Assembly (NCBI GenBank): GCA_040902105.1
Contig: JBBDXW010000071.1
Location: forward strand, 62,001 to 126,000
Length of the DNA: 64,000 bases
DNA from: IDS-8 sp040902105
Lineage (GTDB): Bacteria; Pseudomonadota; Gammaproteobacteria; Steroidobacterales; Woeseiaceae
Direction of reading: 5' to 3'
The position numbers were made by a program, and so were the translations under genes. Shown here piece by piece: positions 9,520 to 19,154 of this stretch. Numbering within the stretch: position 1 is the stretch's first letter; each line of letters opens with the position of its first letter. A model generated the notes under the pieces. The model saw only the letters and a program-made list of their open reading frames with translations, searched no databases and was not told where the DNA came from.

Positions 9520-10095
9520 TTACTCCACGATCTCCCAGATACCGGGTTGCGACTGGCACGCGATGCCTTGCCGCGAGGATTTCTCCGCTCCGGAGGTCGC
9601 CAGGAGAGCAAACTCCCGACACGCGGCGCCGTTTCGTTCCCTGTCAACACCAGGGACAATCTCGTAGCGTACGCCAGTCGAGTCGTTCGTCCATATGACA
9701 CGCTGTCCGGATTTGCCGACTTCCAACGCATGACCGACGCAACTACGATCCGCTTCATCGAGCTGGCGACCGATCCATTTGCCGATCAATGCGCCGGCTG
9801 CCGCTCCGATGATCGTTGCCACAGTCCGATTCTCGGACGTCGAAGTACGGGAACCGATAACGGCTCCGGTCACACCACCCAACACCGTGGCTATGGCCTC
9901 GCGATTGCAGCGACCGGAGAGGATTTCGTAGTCGTGCTCCCACTGTTTTCCCGAATAGCCAACGTAGTAGGGATCGTGCTTGTTGCGCCAACCGTGAGCC
10001 GGCGCGTGCGGCGGGGGATCGGCGAGCACGGTTGTGGACCATCCGCCAACCAGCAACAGCAGAACAAATGGCGCGACCTTCGGAGCAATGGTCAA
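9520..10095 (-). CDS. Secreted glycine-zipper (2TM) surface protein
   Basis: About 191 residues. The start is taken as TTG at 10095, preceded by AGGGAGA; a TTG at 10116 is the alternative, and no ATG exists in this frame. A hydrophobic signal segment (APFVLLLLVGGWSTTVLA) is followed by a Pro/His-rich stretch (DPPPHAPAHGW). A glycine zipper follows: IATVLGGVTGAVIGS and IIGAAAGALIGKWIG. The C-terminal part (HALEVGKSGQRVIWTNDSTG) resembles the surface-antigen tail of RT0821/Lpp0805-type 17-kDa proteins. It is probably an envelope protein of unclear role. It stands alone, divergent from the lipoprotein-hydrolase gene. Confidence 0.72.
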   Translation of the reverse strand: MTIAPKVAPFVLLLLVGGWSTTVLADPPPHAPAHGWRNKHDPYYVGYSGKQWEHDYEILSGRCNREAIATVLGGVTGAVIGSRTSTSENRTVATIIGAAAGALIGKWIGRQLDEADRSCVGHALEVGKSGQRVIWTNDSTGVRYEIVPGVDRERNGAACREFALLATSGAEKSSRQGIACQSQPGIWEIVE

Positions 10096-10251
10096 GTCTG
10101 TCTCCCTGGTGACCAACGGCCATTGTCGACTCAGTCATCGTTGTAATGTGTGACAGTCCTCACACTGCGCACGAAAAACGGAGGGAACGGTGCGCTGCTT
10201 GAATGAAAAGTCGTTTGGACATAACCTCCAGCGAGCCACATCGACCGATCC

Positions 10252-11527
10252 ATGCGAGCCAAAACTCAATTGCGTATCAGGTATCTCGCACTCCTTTTGG
10301 TAGCCGTCCTCACCGGTTGTAGTGATGAGGGATCCAACAGCAACGGGGTAGACGCGGCCCCACCGGACGCTGCGGAGGCTCCGCATGTCCCCGACGTGAC
10401 GCCGGACGCGAACGTCCCGATGTTCGACAAGACCAAGGAAGACCCAAGAGCTTTCCACCGGGATCACCGTGTCTTACGTCGAGGCCGGCAATACCGACGG
10501 CGAAGTCGTAATCATGCTCCACGGCTGGACCGACACGAGCCGTTCGTTCTACCCGCTCATCGAGACGCTGGTCGCCGACAATACGCAGTTCCATATTTAC
10601 GCGCTCGACCAGCGTGGCCACGGCGCCGCATCCATGCCCCGGGCCGGGGCTTGCGCCGCCACACCCGAAGACTGCTTCGAGATGACCGACTTTCGGGACG
10701 ACGTGCTCGCCTTCATGGATGCCAGGGACATCGAGACGGCGCACCTCGTGGGTCACTCCTTGGGCACCCTGGTGGGCCAGGAACTCGCGCTCTCCGACCC
10801 GGATCGCGTCGGGAGTCTGGTGCTAATCGGCACTACGGTCTCCGGTGCCGACAACGCGGTGCTCCTGTTCCTCAGGAATGAGGTGATCGAGGGCCAGGAC
10901 ACGAGCAAAGGCCATTGGCGAGGGCTGCTCGAGGATGCCACGCCGGGCTTCCGGTGGCCGGAGGACGCCTACGAGCTGACGCCGGCGGATGCAGATCCGC
11001 ATGTGCGGGACTTCATGGAGAACGTCTGGGTCACGGAGCTCACCGCCGATCCCGCCTTCCTCGCCGAGATCGTTCCGGAAACCATGGACATCAGGATCGG
11101 GACCTGGGTCGGCGCGCTGCGCAGGCTGATCGCGTTCAGCAGCCAGGACCGGCTGCGGCAGCTCACGGTTCCCACGCTCGTCATCTGGGCGACCCAGGAT
11201 GTCTTGTTCATCAACGAACCGGACCAGGTCGGCGTGCTTGCCGAGCTAAATGCGGCCATCGCGGGCTGCAACCTGCCCTACTACTTCTACAAAACATACG
11301 GCAAGGAGCCGCTGCCGGCTGACGAGTCCCAGACCGACCTCGGCCACAACACGCACTGGGGTGCGTATGAGGTCATCGCGGCTGACGTCACCGCGTGGAT
11401 CACCGGCGACGCGCCCACGAAGGAACTGACCTACGCGAATCCGGGGACTGCTGGATCGGTCCTGACCGAGACAGGGGGCGCCTTGATCATCGAGAAGCAC
11501 CAGGCGGATCCCTGCACTCCTCCCTGA
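10252..11527 (+). pseudogene. Lipoprotein alpha/beta hydrolase, apparently frameshifted
   Basis: Two overlapping frames make one gene. Frame 1 from ATG 10252 gives a lipoprotein signal with lipobox LTGC, then an Asp/Pro-rich linker to about PMFDKTKEDP. Frame 2 carries the hydrolase from about LSTGITVSYVEAG (10451) to the stop at 11527. The hydrolase is complete: oxyanion segment HGWTD, DQRGHG, nucleophile elbow GHSLG, acid in WATQD and base in GHNTHW. One extra base near 10446 would explain the break, either a real frameshift or a sequence error. A GTG at 10469 could still give a shorter, unsecreted enzyme. The expected product is an envelope-anchored esterase or hydrolase of unknown substrate. 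Confidence 0.75.
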
Positions 11528-11910
11528 GGCACCACGCGCCCCTGGCCGGCTCACCCCGCTCGGCCGGAAAAACGTAGCGAACGCCGTGCTCGATAAATTC
11601 GAGCAACGCACTGGCAATGGGTCGTGGTCTGGCGTTTGCATCGGACTTGACGAGCAGGTTGCACTTCAGGCCTCTTTGAATTGCGGTGTTGACCTCCGAT
11701 GCGGAAATTCCGGTATCGGCGGACACCGATCTGTAGGTCCGGTCGGAGACTGGTTCGAGGTCCATTTCGAGGATCGACTCTTCCTGTTGCGATATCCGGG
11801 AATTCCTGCAGCTGGGCAATTCGCTGCTCGACCGCCTTCTGGCGCAGGCTCTCGTCGACCCGCAGGGCCACGAGTTTCAAGGCAATCAGGAGGTCCTGAG
11901 GTTTCAGCAT
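11487..11910 (-). pseudogene. Winged-helix regulator remnant (two frames)
   Basis: The start MLKPQDLLIALKLVALR (ATG 11910) and the later segment DTGISASEVNTAIQRG ... ALLEFIEHGVRYVFPAERG are the two halves of a small winged-helix family that I recall beside nucleotidyltransferase genes. They lie in different frames, with the shift around 11760-11830. Family members usually continue after PAERG with a short conserved tail; here the sequence runs into the end of the hydrolase gene and stops at 11487. The 3' ends of the two genes overlap. The gene is likely inactive. Confidence 0.65.
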
Positions 11911-12218
11911 GGGATGTGGCGTTCTCTGTTCGCGAATAGCGAACAAATTGCGAGCGGAAGGTCGACCATGTCAAGACCTGTGTACCAAACGTGCCTCCAG
12001 ATATGGCCGCCTGACGTTCTCGACGCGGCAGACCTTGGCGTACGCGATCAGCTTCTTCCAAGTGGTTCGGCGATGCGTACGACTCGCCGGCGTTTTCGGC
12101 ATCGGACGTGACATTCGACGACCCGACCGTGTGTTGGCGGCAAGTTTTTCTCGCCTGACGCTTGCAATGCGACGTTTGCCGGATGTTACGCTTCGGCCAC
12201 GACGCGGCGAGCACCACC
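11911..12218. other. Intergenic, nothing recognised
   Basis: About 308 bases between the broken regulator and the metallophosphoesterase. Short open frames occur on both strands, but none has a recognisable product or a convincing start. It should contain the promoter of the phosphoesterase; no clear consensus is visible. Confidence 0.35.
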
Positions 12219-12962
12219 ATGAAACTCCACATCCTGAGCGATCTGCACACCGAGTTCGCGGACTTCGTGCCGCCCGAAACGGACGCCGAAGCGGTAATCC
12301 TTGCCGGCGACATTGGTGTGGGCGTGGAAGGTGTGCGCTGGGCGGCGCGTCATTATCCCGTTCAGCCTGTCATCTATGTACCGGGCAATCACGAGTTCTA
12401 CGGCCACGACATCGACTTGACCGCGGAGCTCGAAGCGGCAGCGCCGGACAACATCACGGTGTTGAGTGACGACGTGCTCGTTCTGGACGGCGTCCGTTTC
12501 CTTGGCAGCACGCTTTGGACCGACTTCAAGCTGCACGGGGAAGGTGAGGCCTCGTTTGCCCGCGAACGCGCCGGGCGATGTATGAACGACTTCGTCCGCA
12601 TCAGACAGGGCGGGAACAAGTTTCGGCCGGAGGATTCGGTCGTGCTTCACGAGGCAAGCCGCACATGGCTCGTGCGCCAACTCGAGCAGCCTTTCGATGG
12701 CCCGACAGTCGTCATTACGCATCACCTGCCGGCGTTGAAATCCATCGCGCCGCGCTACGCGAACGATTCGCTGAACCCGGCATTCGCGAGCCGGCTGGAG
12801 GGCGTGATTGAAAGATATCAGCCTGCCCTGTGGATTCATGGTCACACACACGATCCGTGTGACTATGAGCTGTTCCAAACCCGGGTTGTCTGCAACCCGA
12901 GAGGTTATCCCGGAGAGTACGGCCGCGCCGGTTTCAAACCTGATTTCACCGTCGTCGTGTAA
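12219..12962 (+). CDS. Calcineurin-like metallophosphoesterase
   Basis: A 247-residue protein with all the signature blocks of the family in order: SDLHTEF, AGDIGVG, PGNHEFYG, ITHHLPAL and HGHTHD. These bind a two-metal centre that hydrolyses phosphoester bonds. The substrate is unknown; members act on nucleotides, phospholipids or phosphoproteins. The ATG at 12219 is chosen because MKLHILSDLH matches the usual start of the fold; the frame is open further upstream without similarity. A 47-base segment of this gene (12628-12674) recurs at 36448-36494 with four differences, evidence that a relative once existed there. No signal peptide. Confidence 0.9.
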   Translation: MKLHILSDLHTEFADFVPPETDAEAVILAGDIGVGVEGVRWAARHYPVQPVIYVPGNHEFYGHDIDLTAELEAAAPDNITVLSDDVLVLDGVRFLGSTLWTDFKLHGEGEASFARERAGRCMNDFVRIRQGGNKFRPEDSVVLHEASRTWLVRQLEQPFDGPTVVITHHLPALKSIAPRYANDSLNPAFASRLEGVIERYQPALWIHGHTHDPCDYELFQTRVVCNPRGYPGEYGRAGFKPDFTVVV

Positions 12963-13035
12963 CGTACACGTCGTCGGGTCGAATCGTGGGCTTTACACCC
13001 CGACCAGCATTCATGGGAAGCACGACGAGGAAGTC

Positions 13036-13437
13036 ATGTTCATCTGCGCCGCCGGCGACATCCATGGAGCCATGGATCGGCTCTACGGCGACGTCCTCGC
13101 CTTCGAGGCATCGCTCGGCGTGCGTTTTGACTACGTGCTTCTCCTTCATGATGCTCCCGCCGGAGTCGAGTTCACCTGGAGACGCAAGGACGGCTCCGTC
13201 CGCCGTCGGTACCGGAGCGAAGCTGAAGGTCTCGCCCAGGCGGTTGCCCGCGCCCACCTCCGGGTCTGTTTTTTCGGCCACCACCACACGCGGCTCGATG
13301 CGGAGATCGCCGGCGTACGTTGCATCGGCCTCAACAAAGTGGCGATGCCGGGCAACCTCGTGGCGCTCGACGTGCCGGCGCGGGGACGCGGCTACGAGAT
13401 CTTGGGCGAATGGCCGCGTCGCGAGCAGCTCGCTTGA
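13036..13437 (+). pseudogene. Metallophosphoesterase with internal deletion
   Basis: A 133-codon frame. It starts MFICAAGDIHGAMDRLYGDV, the first metal-binding block of a metallophosphoesterase, and ends with LRVCFFGHHHTRLDAEIAGV ... CIGLNKVAMPGNLVALD, the last metal block and C-terminus. The middle blocks (GD and GNHE) are missing; the sequence jumps from VRFDYV to LLLHDAPAG. An in-frame deletion of more than 50 codons is inferred. With half the metal ligands absent it is probably inactive. It follows the intact phosphoesterase at 12219 on the same strand, 73 bases downstream, but belongs to a different subfamily. Confidence 0.7.
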
Positions 13438-13626
13438 GCCGAGCGCGCTCGGAACTTCTTATGCAAGGCATAAAATCGCGAGTACCCCTGCGCAGTTTTC
13501 CAGCCAGGTGCAGGAAGCGCGCCGGGCTGATTCGAGCTGGTCGTCGCGGGGCCAACAAGCTCCTGCATGCTCGAGTCCCGGTAGGGGGCGGAAGTGCTTC
13601 CCCCGCCCCCCTGCCAATTCGCTCGC

Positions 13627-14178
13627 CTACTCGAAGAGTGTTGCCGTCGATTCGGAACAGCCGAGCACCGGCGGACGCTGCGTTCCGTCAGGATTGAAGA
13701 ACTCCACGGTGCCCTTGGAGCTGTAGCTCTTGCCGTTCCTGGCCAGCACGACATCGTGGCTGACAATATTGTAGCCGAGGTACATCCCCGCCAGGTCGAA
13801 GTGGAACGCCTTGAAGGCGAACCTGTATTTGTTTCCTCTCACGTGCTTCCAGTGGCCGAATGCGTCAGACCTGACCATCAGCGTCGGGCTGTTGGAGTTG
13901 GTGTCGTGGAAGGTGCCATCGCCGCCAAACATGGCCATCGCGTCGAACGGGGGAAGTGGGAGCGCAACACCCGAAGCACAATCCGTTATGACCACGCTTA
14001 CATTCCAGACCCCCTCGATGGGGTCCGTGAATCTCCACGACTTGTCCCAACCCGCTTTTGAATGCCGCAACTGGACGCTTTCCTCCGCCGCACCGTTAGC
14101 CGGCGGTATTGCCAGCGTCACAGCCACCAGAATGGCCAGCACCGAGCCTCCCGCCAAAACCTGCATTGCCCTGTTCAT
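13627..14178 (-). CDS. Secreted protein of unknown function
   Basis: A 183-residue protein with a clear signal peptide (MNRAMQVLAGGSVLAILVAV, cleavage near ANGAA). The mature part is beta-rich and polar: GVWNVSVVITDCASG, FGGDGTFHDTNSNSP, AFGHWKHVRGNKYRF, VVLARNGKSYSSKGTVEFF. The layout recalls a small lipocalin or avidin-like barrel, but I recognise no family. A GGAG Shine-Dalgarno precedes the ATG. The gene diverges from the CadC-like regulator at 14292 with 113 bases between them, so that regulator may control it. Two Cys remain in the mature chain and could pair. Confidence 0.68.
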   Translation of the reverse strand: MNRAMQVLAGGSVLAILVAVTLAIPPANGAAEESVQLRHSKAGWDKSWRFTDPIEGVWNVSVVITDCASGVALPLPPFDAMAMFGGDGTFHDTNSNSPTLMVRSDAFGHWKHVRGNKYRFAFKAFHFDLAGMYLGYNIVSHDVVLARNGKSYSSKGTVEFFNPDGTQRPPVLGCSESTATLFE

Positions 14179-14291
14179 ACTCGTTATCTCCGGTTGTCGC
14201 GCTGCGGCTGCAGCGCCTCACCTGCTAAAATGCCCTCCCCGGACCCGCGAATACTTAGCGGGTTCTGAACGCTCTCTGAATTATTCTGAAA

Positions 14292-16214
14292 ATGGGCGAA
14301 GGTTTCGTCATGGACGTGCCAAAAGGCCGTATCTATGAATTCGGCGAGTTCCAGCTCCACGTCGCCAGGCAGTCGCTTTACCACAAGCTCGCAGATCGCT
14401 GGACCGCCCTGACGCCCCGCGTCTTCGACACGCTCCTGTTTCTGGTCGAGCACCCGCAGGATCTGCTCGACAAGCCGCGCATGATGACCGCGATCTGGCC
14501 GGACGTCATCGTCGAGGAAAACAACCTCGACCAGAACATCTCCACGCTGAGACACCTGCTCGGGGAACGCCGCGGCGACCAGAGGTACATCGTGACGGTG
14601 CGTCGGCGGGGCTATCGCTTCGTCGCGCCGGTGAGAAAGCTTGCCGCGTCGAACCTGCCGGTTTGCGATCTGGTGGCCACCGGCGGCGAGAGGGCCGCAG
14701 AGGCAGGTGACCTGCCTGAGCGCCCCGGCACGATCGGTCCGCGAATGAAGTTATGGGGAATACCCGGACTGACAGCGCTTGCCATCGTCGCCATGCTCAC
14801 GCAGTGGCAGGACGACGAGCAACCGGGCGCGGTAATCCCGCCGACGCAGACTCTTGCCGTGCTGCCGTTCCGGCCGCTAACTGCTACCGATCGGAACGAA
14901 TCCCTGGAACTCGGCATGGCCGAGACGCTGATCGTGCGCCTGAATAATTCCAGGCTGGTGGTCAGCCCGCTGAGCGCGGTGCGCCGCTACGGCGATCCTG
15001 GCCAGGACGCTGTCGCCGCCGGGCGTGCGCTGGGCGTCGATGCGGTATTGGAGGGTTATCTGCAGCGGGATCGAGATCGCCTCCGCGTCTCGGCGCGGCT
15101 CGTGAAGGTCGGCGACGGTCGCCAGTTGTGGGCCGATCGCTACGACGAGAGCTTCACGAATGTTTTTTCCGTGCAGGACGCGATTGCCACGAAGGTATGG
15201 GCCGCATTGACGCCGGAGCTGACGGGCGAGGAGCCGCCATTCCGGCGCTACACCGAAGATGCGGAAGCTTACCAACTATACGTTAGCGGGCGTTTCCATC
15301 GGCGGCGCGGGAGTGAAACGGGGCTTCGGAAAGCACTCGAGTTTTTTCACCAGGCGGTCGAACGCGACCCGAACTTCGCCCCGGCCCATGTAGGACTGGC
15401 CGAGAGCTACGCGGCCCTTGCTGTGTTCGGGATAGCTGCGCCGCACAGTGCATTTCCGCAGGCGAGGCAAGCGGTGGACAGGGCGCTCGAGCTGGCGCCC
15501 GAGCTGGGGGAAGCCTATGCGTCTCTCGGTCACATCAAGGTGCAATACGAGCACGACTGGTCCGGCGCGGAGCTGGCCTATACACGCGCTATCGAGCTCA
15601 ATCCGAACTACGCACCGGCACGCCAATGGTTCGGCCTCTACCTCTCACTATCCGGTCGCTTTGGCGAAGGCCTCGAACAGATGTACTACGCACAGTCGCT
15701 CGAGCCGTCGTCTCCACTGTATCCCGCAATGATCGGCATGCTGCTGACTTACCAGCGACGATACGATGAAGCAATCGAACAGCTCGAGAAGACACTCGAG
15801 ATGGAACCGGGCCTGGCTACGGCCCGCACGTACCTCGCGATGGCCTATCTCCGTCAGGGAGAGTACGACCTCGCCATGCAGCATCTCGGGGAGTCATCGT
15901 CATTGACGCCCGGAAGCGCGGCATACCTCGGCCAAATCTATGCATTGTCAGGACGGCGGAGTGATGCGGAGGCCGAGATCGAGCAGCTAACCGCGGAGTC
16001 ACAACGCCGCTATGTGTCTGCGTACGATATTTCCACGATCTATGCGGGACTTGGAAAATCGGATGAGACTTTCGCCTGGCTTGAGCGTGCGTTAGATGAA
16101 CGCTCGCAGCTGATCGGCTGGGTACCGTGGGATCCGGTATTCGACGGGATACGATCCGATCCACGGTATCCGGAGGTCGTTCGACGGCTGAACGTCGAGG
16201 TTCGGGACGACTGA
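14292..16214 (+). CDS. CadC/ToxR-type membrane regulator with TPR domain
   Basis: A 640-residue protein. Residues 12-112 form an OmpR/ToxR-type winged helix (FGEFQLHVARQSL, LTPRVFDTLLFLVEHP, VEENNLDQNISTLRHLLG, RRRGYRFVAPV). A transmembrane segment (LWGIPGLTALAIVAMLTQW) follows near residue 155. Then comes a TolB/adenylate-cyclase-associated-like domain (TLAVLPFRPLT, LGVDAVLEGYLQRD), and TPRs from about residue 330 to the end. Such one-component regulators bind DNA while anchored in the inner membrane and sense through the C-terminal part. Target genes are unknown; the divergent secreted protein at 13627 is a candidate. Confidence 0.88.
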   Translation: MGEGFVMDVPKGRIYEFGEFQLHVARQSLYHKLADRWTALTPRVFDTLLFLVEHPQDLLDKPRMMTAIWPDVIVEENNLDQNISTLRHLLGERRGDQRYIVTVRRRGYRFVAPVRKLAASNLPVCDLVATGGERAAEAGDLPERPGTIGPRMKLWGIPGLTALAIVAMLTQWQDDEQPGAVIPPTQTLAVLPFRPLTATDRNESLELGMAETLIVRLNNSRLVVSPLSAVRRYGDPGQDAVAAGRALGVDAVLEGYLQRDRDRLRVSARLVKVGDGRQLWADRYDESFTNVFSVQDAIATKVWAALTPELTGEEPPFRRYTEDAEAYQLYVSGRFHRRRGSETGLRKALEFFHQAVERDPNFAPAHVGLAESYAALAVFGIAAPHSAFPQARQAVDRALELAPELGEAYASLGHIKVQYEHDWSGAELAYTRAIELNPNYAPARQWFGLYLSLSGRFGEGLEQMYYAQSLEPSSPLYPAMIGMLLTYQRRYDEAIEQLEKTLEMEPGLATARTYLAMAYLRQGEYDLAMQHLGESSSLTPGSAAYLGQIYALSGRRSDAEAEIEQLTAESQRRYVSAYDISTIYAGLGKSDETFAWLERALDERSQLIGWVPWDPVFDGIRSDPRYPEVVRRLNVEVRDD

Positions 16215-16278
16215 AACGGCGTGCTTCGTGCCGCTTCGCCACTCGACCGATACAATAGGTCAATCGACATATGCAGTA

Positions 16279-16401
16279 GGTCAAACGTGCTGGGGCTACG
16301 CGGGGGAGATCGCCCGGTCCTTTGGCGTGCCGCTGGACCCGATACAGAAGGCGCTCGACCGACTCGAGTGGGCCGGTGTCCTGGTGAGCCGAGTGAAGTG
16401 A
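16279..16401 (+). pseudogene. Winged-helix regulator fragment
   Basis: A 40-codon open stretch without a start codon encodes YAGEIARSFGVPLDPIQKAL and then DRLEWAGVLVSRVK, the helix-turn-helix and wing of an ArsR/MarR-like regulator. It is cut at both ends: a stop lies just upstream, and the TGA at 16399-16401 ends it where a wing strand should continue. It sits in a 389-base gap with a repeated element next to it, so it is read as debris of a lost regulator gene. Confidence 0.55.
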
Positions 16402-16406
16402 CCGTG

Positions 16407-16500
16407 CCCTCTCTCGGGAAGGGCACAATAACTTGCGTCGACTTTAAGTTTTCTCGAAGATCCCTTGCGGGAGTTTTGCGTGAGCCTAACTGACGCTAAG
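16407..16500. repeat. Dispersed repeat, copy 1 (see 52613-52718)
   Basis: Two blocks match 52613-52718: CCCTCTCTCGGGAAGGGCAC (16407-16426) and, after a variable spacer, GCGGGAGTTTTGCGTGA followed by CTGACGCTAAG (ending about 16500). Blocks keep their order and orientation, but the spacer is about 11 bases shorter here. It looks like a worn mobile or duplicated element; no protein is recognisable. Confidence 0.6.
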
Positions 16501-16603
16501 CCGCCGCAAAACGACCAACTGTTACCGTTTCTCTCGCACACTGAATTGGCAGCCTCGATCAGCCGGTTATTCCTGACACACTCCCAGCGCGACAATGGAC
16601 GGC

Positions 16604-18736
16604 TCATTCAACCGGCAATTCGATCAGCACGATATCGGACGCGTCGCTCACGCGGTCGAACACGATCTCGCGTCCGTCGGCCGACACGTCGAAGTCACTG
16701 ACCATCGGTCCGGGACCGACATTGGTAAGCTGGCGTTCGACGCCGGTTTTGAGGTCGACAACCCAGAATTCCTTGTACGAGAGATTACCTTTCAGAATCA
16801 CGAGCGCGTCATCCGTGCCGAGGAAATCCATGCGCCTGGACCCGCGACTCAGAACGAGATCCGGAATGACGCGCGGCGTGCCATCGGCGTTCACCGCTTT
16901 CACTGAAACGTTGGTGCCGACGTCGGCACCGGAATAGACGAGGAACTGTCCGGTCGGGGACCACGCAGGATCGAGCGCGTAGCCGTCGCCGAGCTGAATC
17001 GGCTCGCCGCCGTCGGCCGGTATCTTGAACAGGCGCGGTTCGGCGGCGCGCATAGCGGTGAAGGCAATCCAACGTCCATCCGGGGACCATGCGGGCGCGC
17101 CGCGCACGTCGATCTCGTCCGCGAGCACGCGCAGCTCGCTACCGTCAGCATTCATCACGTACAACTGCGTGCCGGTGCGGCGTTGAACCGGAAAGACCAC
17201 GCGCGTGCCATCCGGAGCGAGCGCCGCGCCGGCAATCACGCGTCCTTCGGCGCCGCTCCAGAGCTCCGTTTCGGCGCCCTCCACGAGCTGCCAAATACCA
17301 TCGGCGCTGCCGGCCTTCGGCGCCCGATAAACGACGCGCCCGGCGCCGAGCCGCGGCGACAAGCCGCGCGGAGCGCGCGCTGCAAGCGGCGTCGCGGTCA
17401 CTGCACCGGTCAGCTCATCCCCGATCGATACGCGCCAGAGACTGCCCGTCGTGCGCGCAGCAGTCGCAACGAGGCGCCGGCCGTCCGCGCTCGCCGCAAC
17501 CGACGTGTACTCGACGCCGCCCGTATTGAGCCGCCGCGACTTGCCGCTGAGCAGATCGAGCGCATGCATCCAGGGTCCTGAGCCGTCTTCGGAAGTCGCG
17601 AGATACAGCAACGTTCGTTCATCGAGGAGCGTCGGAAAGCTCACGCGGGAGTTGTGAAACGTCAGACGCTCAAGTGTTCCGCCGCTTGCCGGAATCCGCC
17701 AGATGTCCATCTCGTCCCGCGGCACACCCTGAACGAAGTAGATGAACGCGCCGTCGCTCGACCAGATCGGAAAGTGACCGTGGATACCTTCGGGCCCGAC
17801 GTAGATCTGTTGGCCGGATTTTTCACCCGGGTTCGTGACGAATAACGGATCACCCGCAGCGGAGGTGTGATAGACGATGCGTTGTCCATCCGCGGACCAG
17901 TCGAGTTCGGCGATGCCCGGGAGATAGGGTCGCAGGCTTCCGCCGAGCGTTGGGATCGCCCACCCAGCGTCGACCGTGCCGGTTCCCTCGGCATCCGGGG
18001 CCCTGGTCCAGAGAATCACGAGCGCACCGTCCGGCGAGAAACCGAGCGTGCGAACCCCCGGGTTGCGCAACTCCGGCAACCTGCGTTGCGTCAAGTTCCG
18101 AAAATCGCCGGAGTCGATCTGTCCTACCCAGGCGTCCCAGCCGCCGTCCCGGTCGGAGATAAATGCGACGAAACGACCGTCGCGCGATATGGCGGCATGC
18201 TCTTCCGCGCCGTCGAAGTCGGTCAATCGCCTGAAATCGGCGAGTTGCAGCGGATCACGCTCGCGATCGTCCGATGGCCCGGCGATCCACAACGAGAACG
18301 TGACGCCGGCCACAAGGCCGCCGACGACCAACCCGGCGATCGCCGCGCGCGAGCGCCGGAACGGCGTGCTCACGGCAACGTGTTCCTCGGCGTGGCCTCC
18401 ATCCTCGTGACCGGCCGTGATGCGACGGACGTCCGTGACGAATTGATAACCGCGGCCGGTAACGGTCGCGATATGGTCCTCGCCGAGCACGCGACGCAAC
18501 ACGGAAATCGCCTGCGTAAGGTTGTTTTCCTCGACAACCGTCGACGGCCACAGGGCTTTGGCGAGGACCTGCCGCGGAACGAGTTCCCCCGCGTGCTCGA
18601 CGAGATAAACGAGAGCGTCGAACGCTTTGGCGGTGACCGCGACCGGCGCCCGATCCGAGACGCGCGCGAGCACCCGCCGCTTCGGATCGAGTCGAAAGCC
18701 ATTGAATTCGTAAACCGGGTACGCTTCCGACTGCAT
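16604..18736 (-). CDS. Winged-helix membrane regulator with TolB/PD40 beta-propeller
   Basis: About 710 residues from ATG 18736 (MQSEAYPVYEFNGF); a GTG four codons earlier is possible. The N-terminus is an OmpR/ToxR-type winged helix (VTAKAFDALVYLVEHAG, VVEENNLTQAISVLRRVLG, GRGYQFVTDV). One transmembrane helix follows (AIAGLVVGGLVAGVTFSLWI, about residue 140). The remainder is a WD40-like PD40/TolB propeller with repeats such as HAAISRDGRFVAFISDRDG, APAWSPDGRWIAFTAM and DPAWSPTGQFLVYSG. It is a one-component regulator with a periplasmic propeller sensor. It converges on the CadC-like gene at 14292; targets are unknown. Confidence 0.88.
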   Translation of the reverse strand: MQSEAYPVYEFNGFRLDPKRRVLARVSDRAPVAVTAKAFDALVYLVEHAGELVPRQVLAKALWPSTVVEENNLTQAISVLRRVLGEDHIATVTGRGYQFVTDVRRITAGHEDGGHAEEHVAVSTPFRRSRAAIAGLVVGGLVAGVTFSLWIAGPSDDRERDPLQLADFRRLTDFDGAEEHAAISRDGRFVAFISDRDGGWDAWVGQIDSGDFRNLTQRRLPELRNPGVRTLGFSPDGALVILWTRAPDAEGTGTVDAGWAIPTLGGSLRPYLPGIAELDWSADGQRIVYHTSAAGDPLFVTNPGEKSGQQIYVGPEGIHGHFPIWSSDGAFIYFVQGVPRDEMDIWRIPASGGTLERLTFHNSRVSFPTLLDERTLLYLATSEDGSGPWMHALDLLSGKSRRLNTGGVEYTSVAASADGRRLVATAARTTGSLWRVSIGDELTGAVTATPLAARAPRGLSPRLGAGRVVYRAPKAGSADGIWQLVEGAETELWSGAEGRVIAGAALAPDGTRVVFPVQRRTGTQLYVMNADGSELRVLADEIDVRGAPAWSPDGRWIAFTAMRAAEPRLFKIPADGGEPIQLGDGYALDPAWSPTGQFLVYSGADVGTNVSVKAVNADGTPRVIPDLVLSRGSRRMDFLGTDDALVILKGNLSYKEFWVVDLKTGVERQLTNVGPGPMVSDFDVSADGREIVFDRVSDASDIVLIELPVE

Positions 18737-18759
18737 CGCAAGCCTCACGGCTTTTCGAC

Positions 18760-18924
18760 CTAGTGTCGTGAATCAGAGATTCGTCACATAACTCGCGGGC
18801 GGGGCATCCCGGCTGGCGGCGTTGCTCGTCGCTCACACAGTCCCGATATGCTCGCTCCTCGCGCCTTGCCAGCCGGGCGCCGCGCTCGCGACTTATGCAA
18901 CGAATCTCTGATTCACGACACTAG
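18760..18924. repeat. Palindromic MITE-like element with perfect 25-nt terminal inverted repeats
   Basis: The ends 18760-18784 and 18900-18924 are perfect reverse complements (outer bases CTAGTGTCGTGAATCAGAG). The symmetry continues inwards with mismatches to about 18821 and 18863, leaving a core of about 40 bases. No transposase is encoded. Length 165 bases and this structure fit a miniature inverted-repeat element or a large REP-type palindrome. It sits in the divergent gap between the propeller regulator and the haloperoxidase gene, where it could form a strong hairpin in transcripts. Confidence 0.85.
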
Positions 18925-19154
18925 CGGCGCCGCATCGCCGAGCGGCACGGTTTGTTGTCGCCGGCTAAAGATCGCACGTTTGCGAATTGCCAGTCCAGCG
19001 CCGCTTCCGGGCGCCGTCCCCGGCCGGCTTTCAGGAGAATTCACCGAATTTCACCTCCGCACGGCGCTTATTCACACGCTCGTCTCTAGCCTGTTCCCGT
19101 GAGCTCCTTCGAGCTCTGTCATTAACCATTTACGAGAATCCGGGAGGACTTGCC

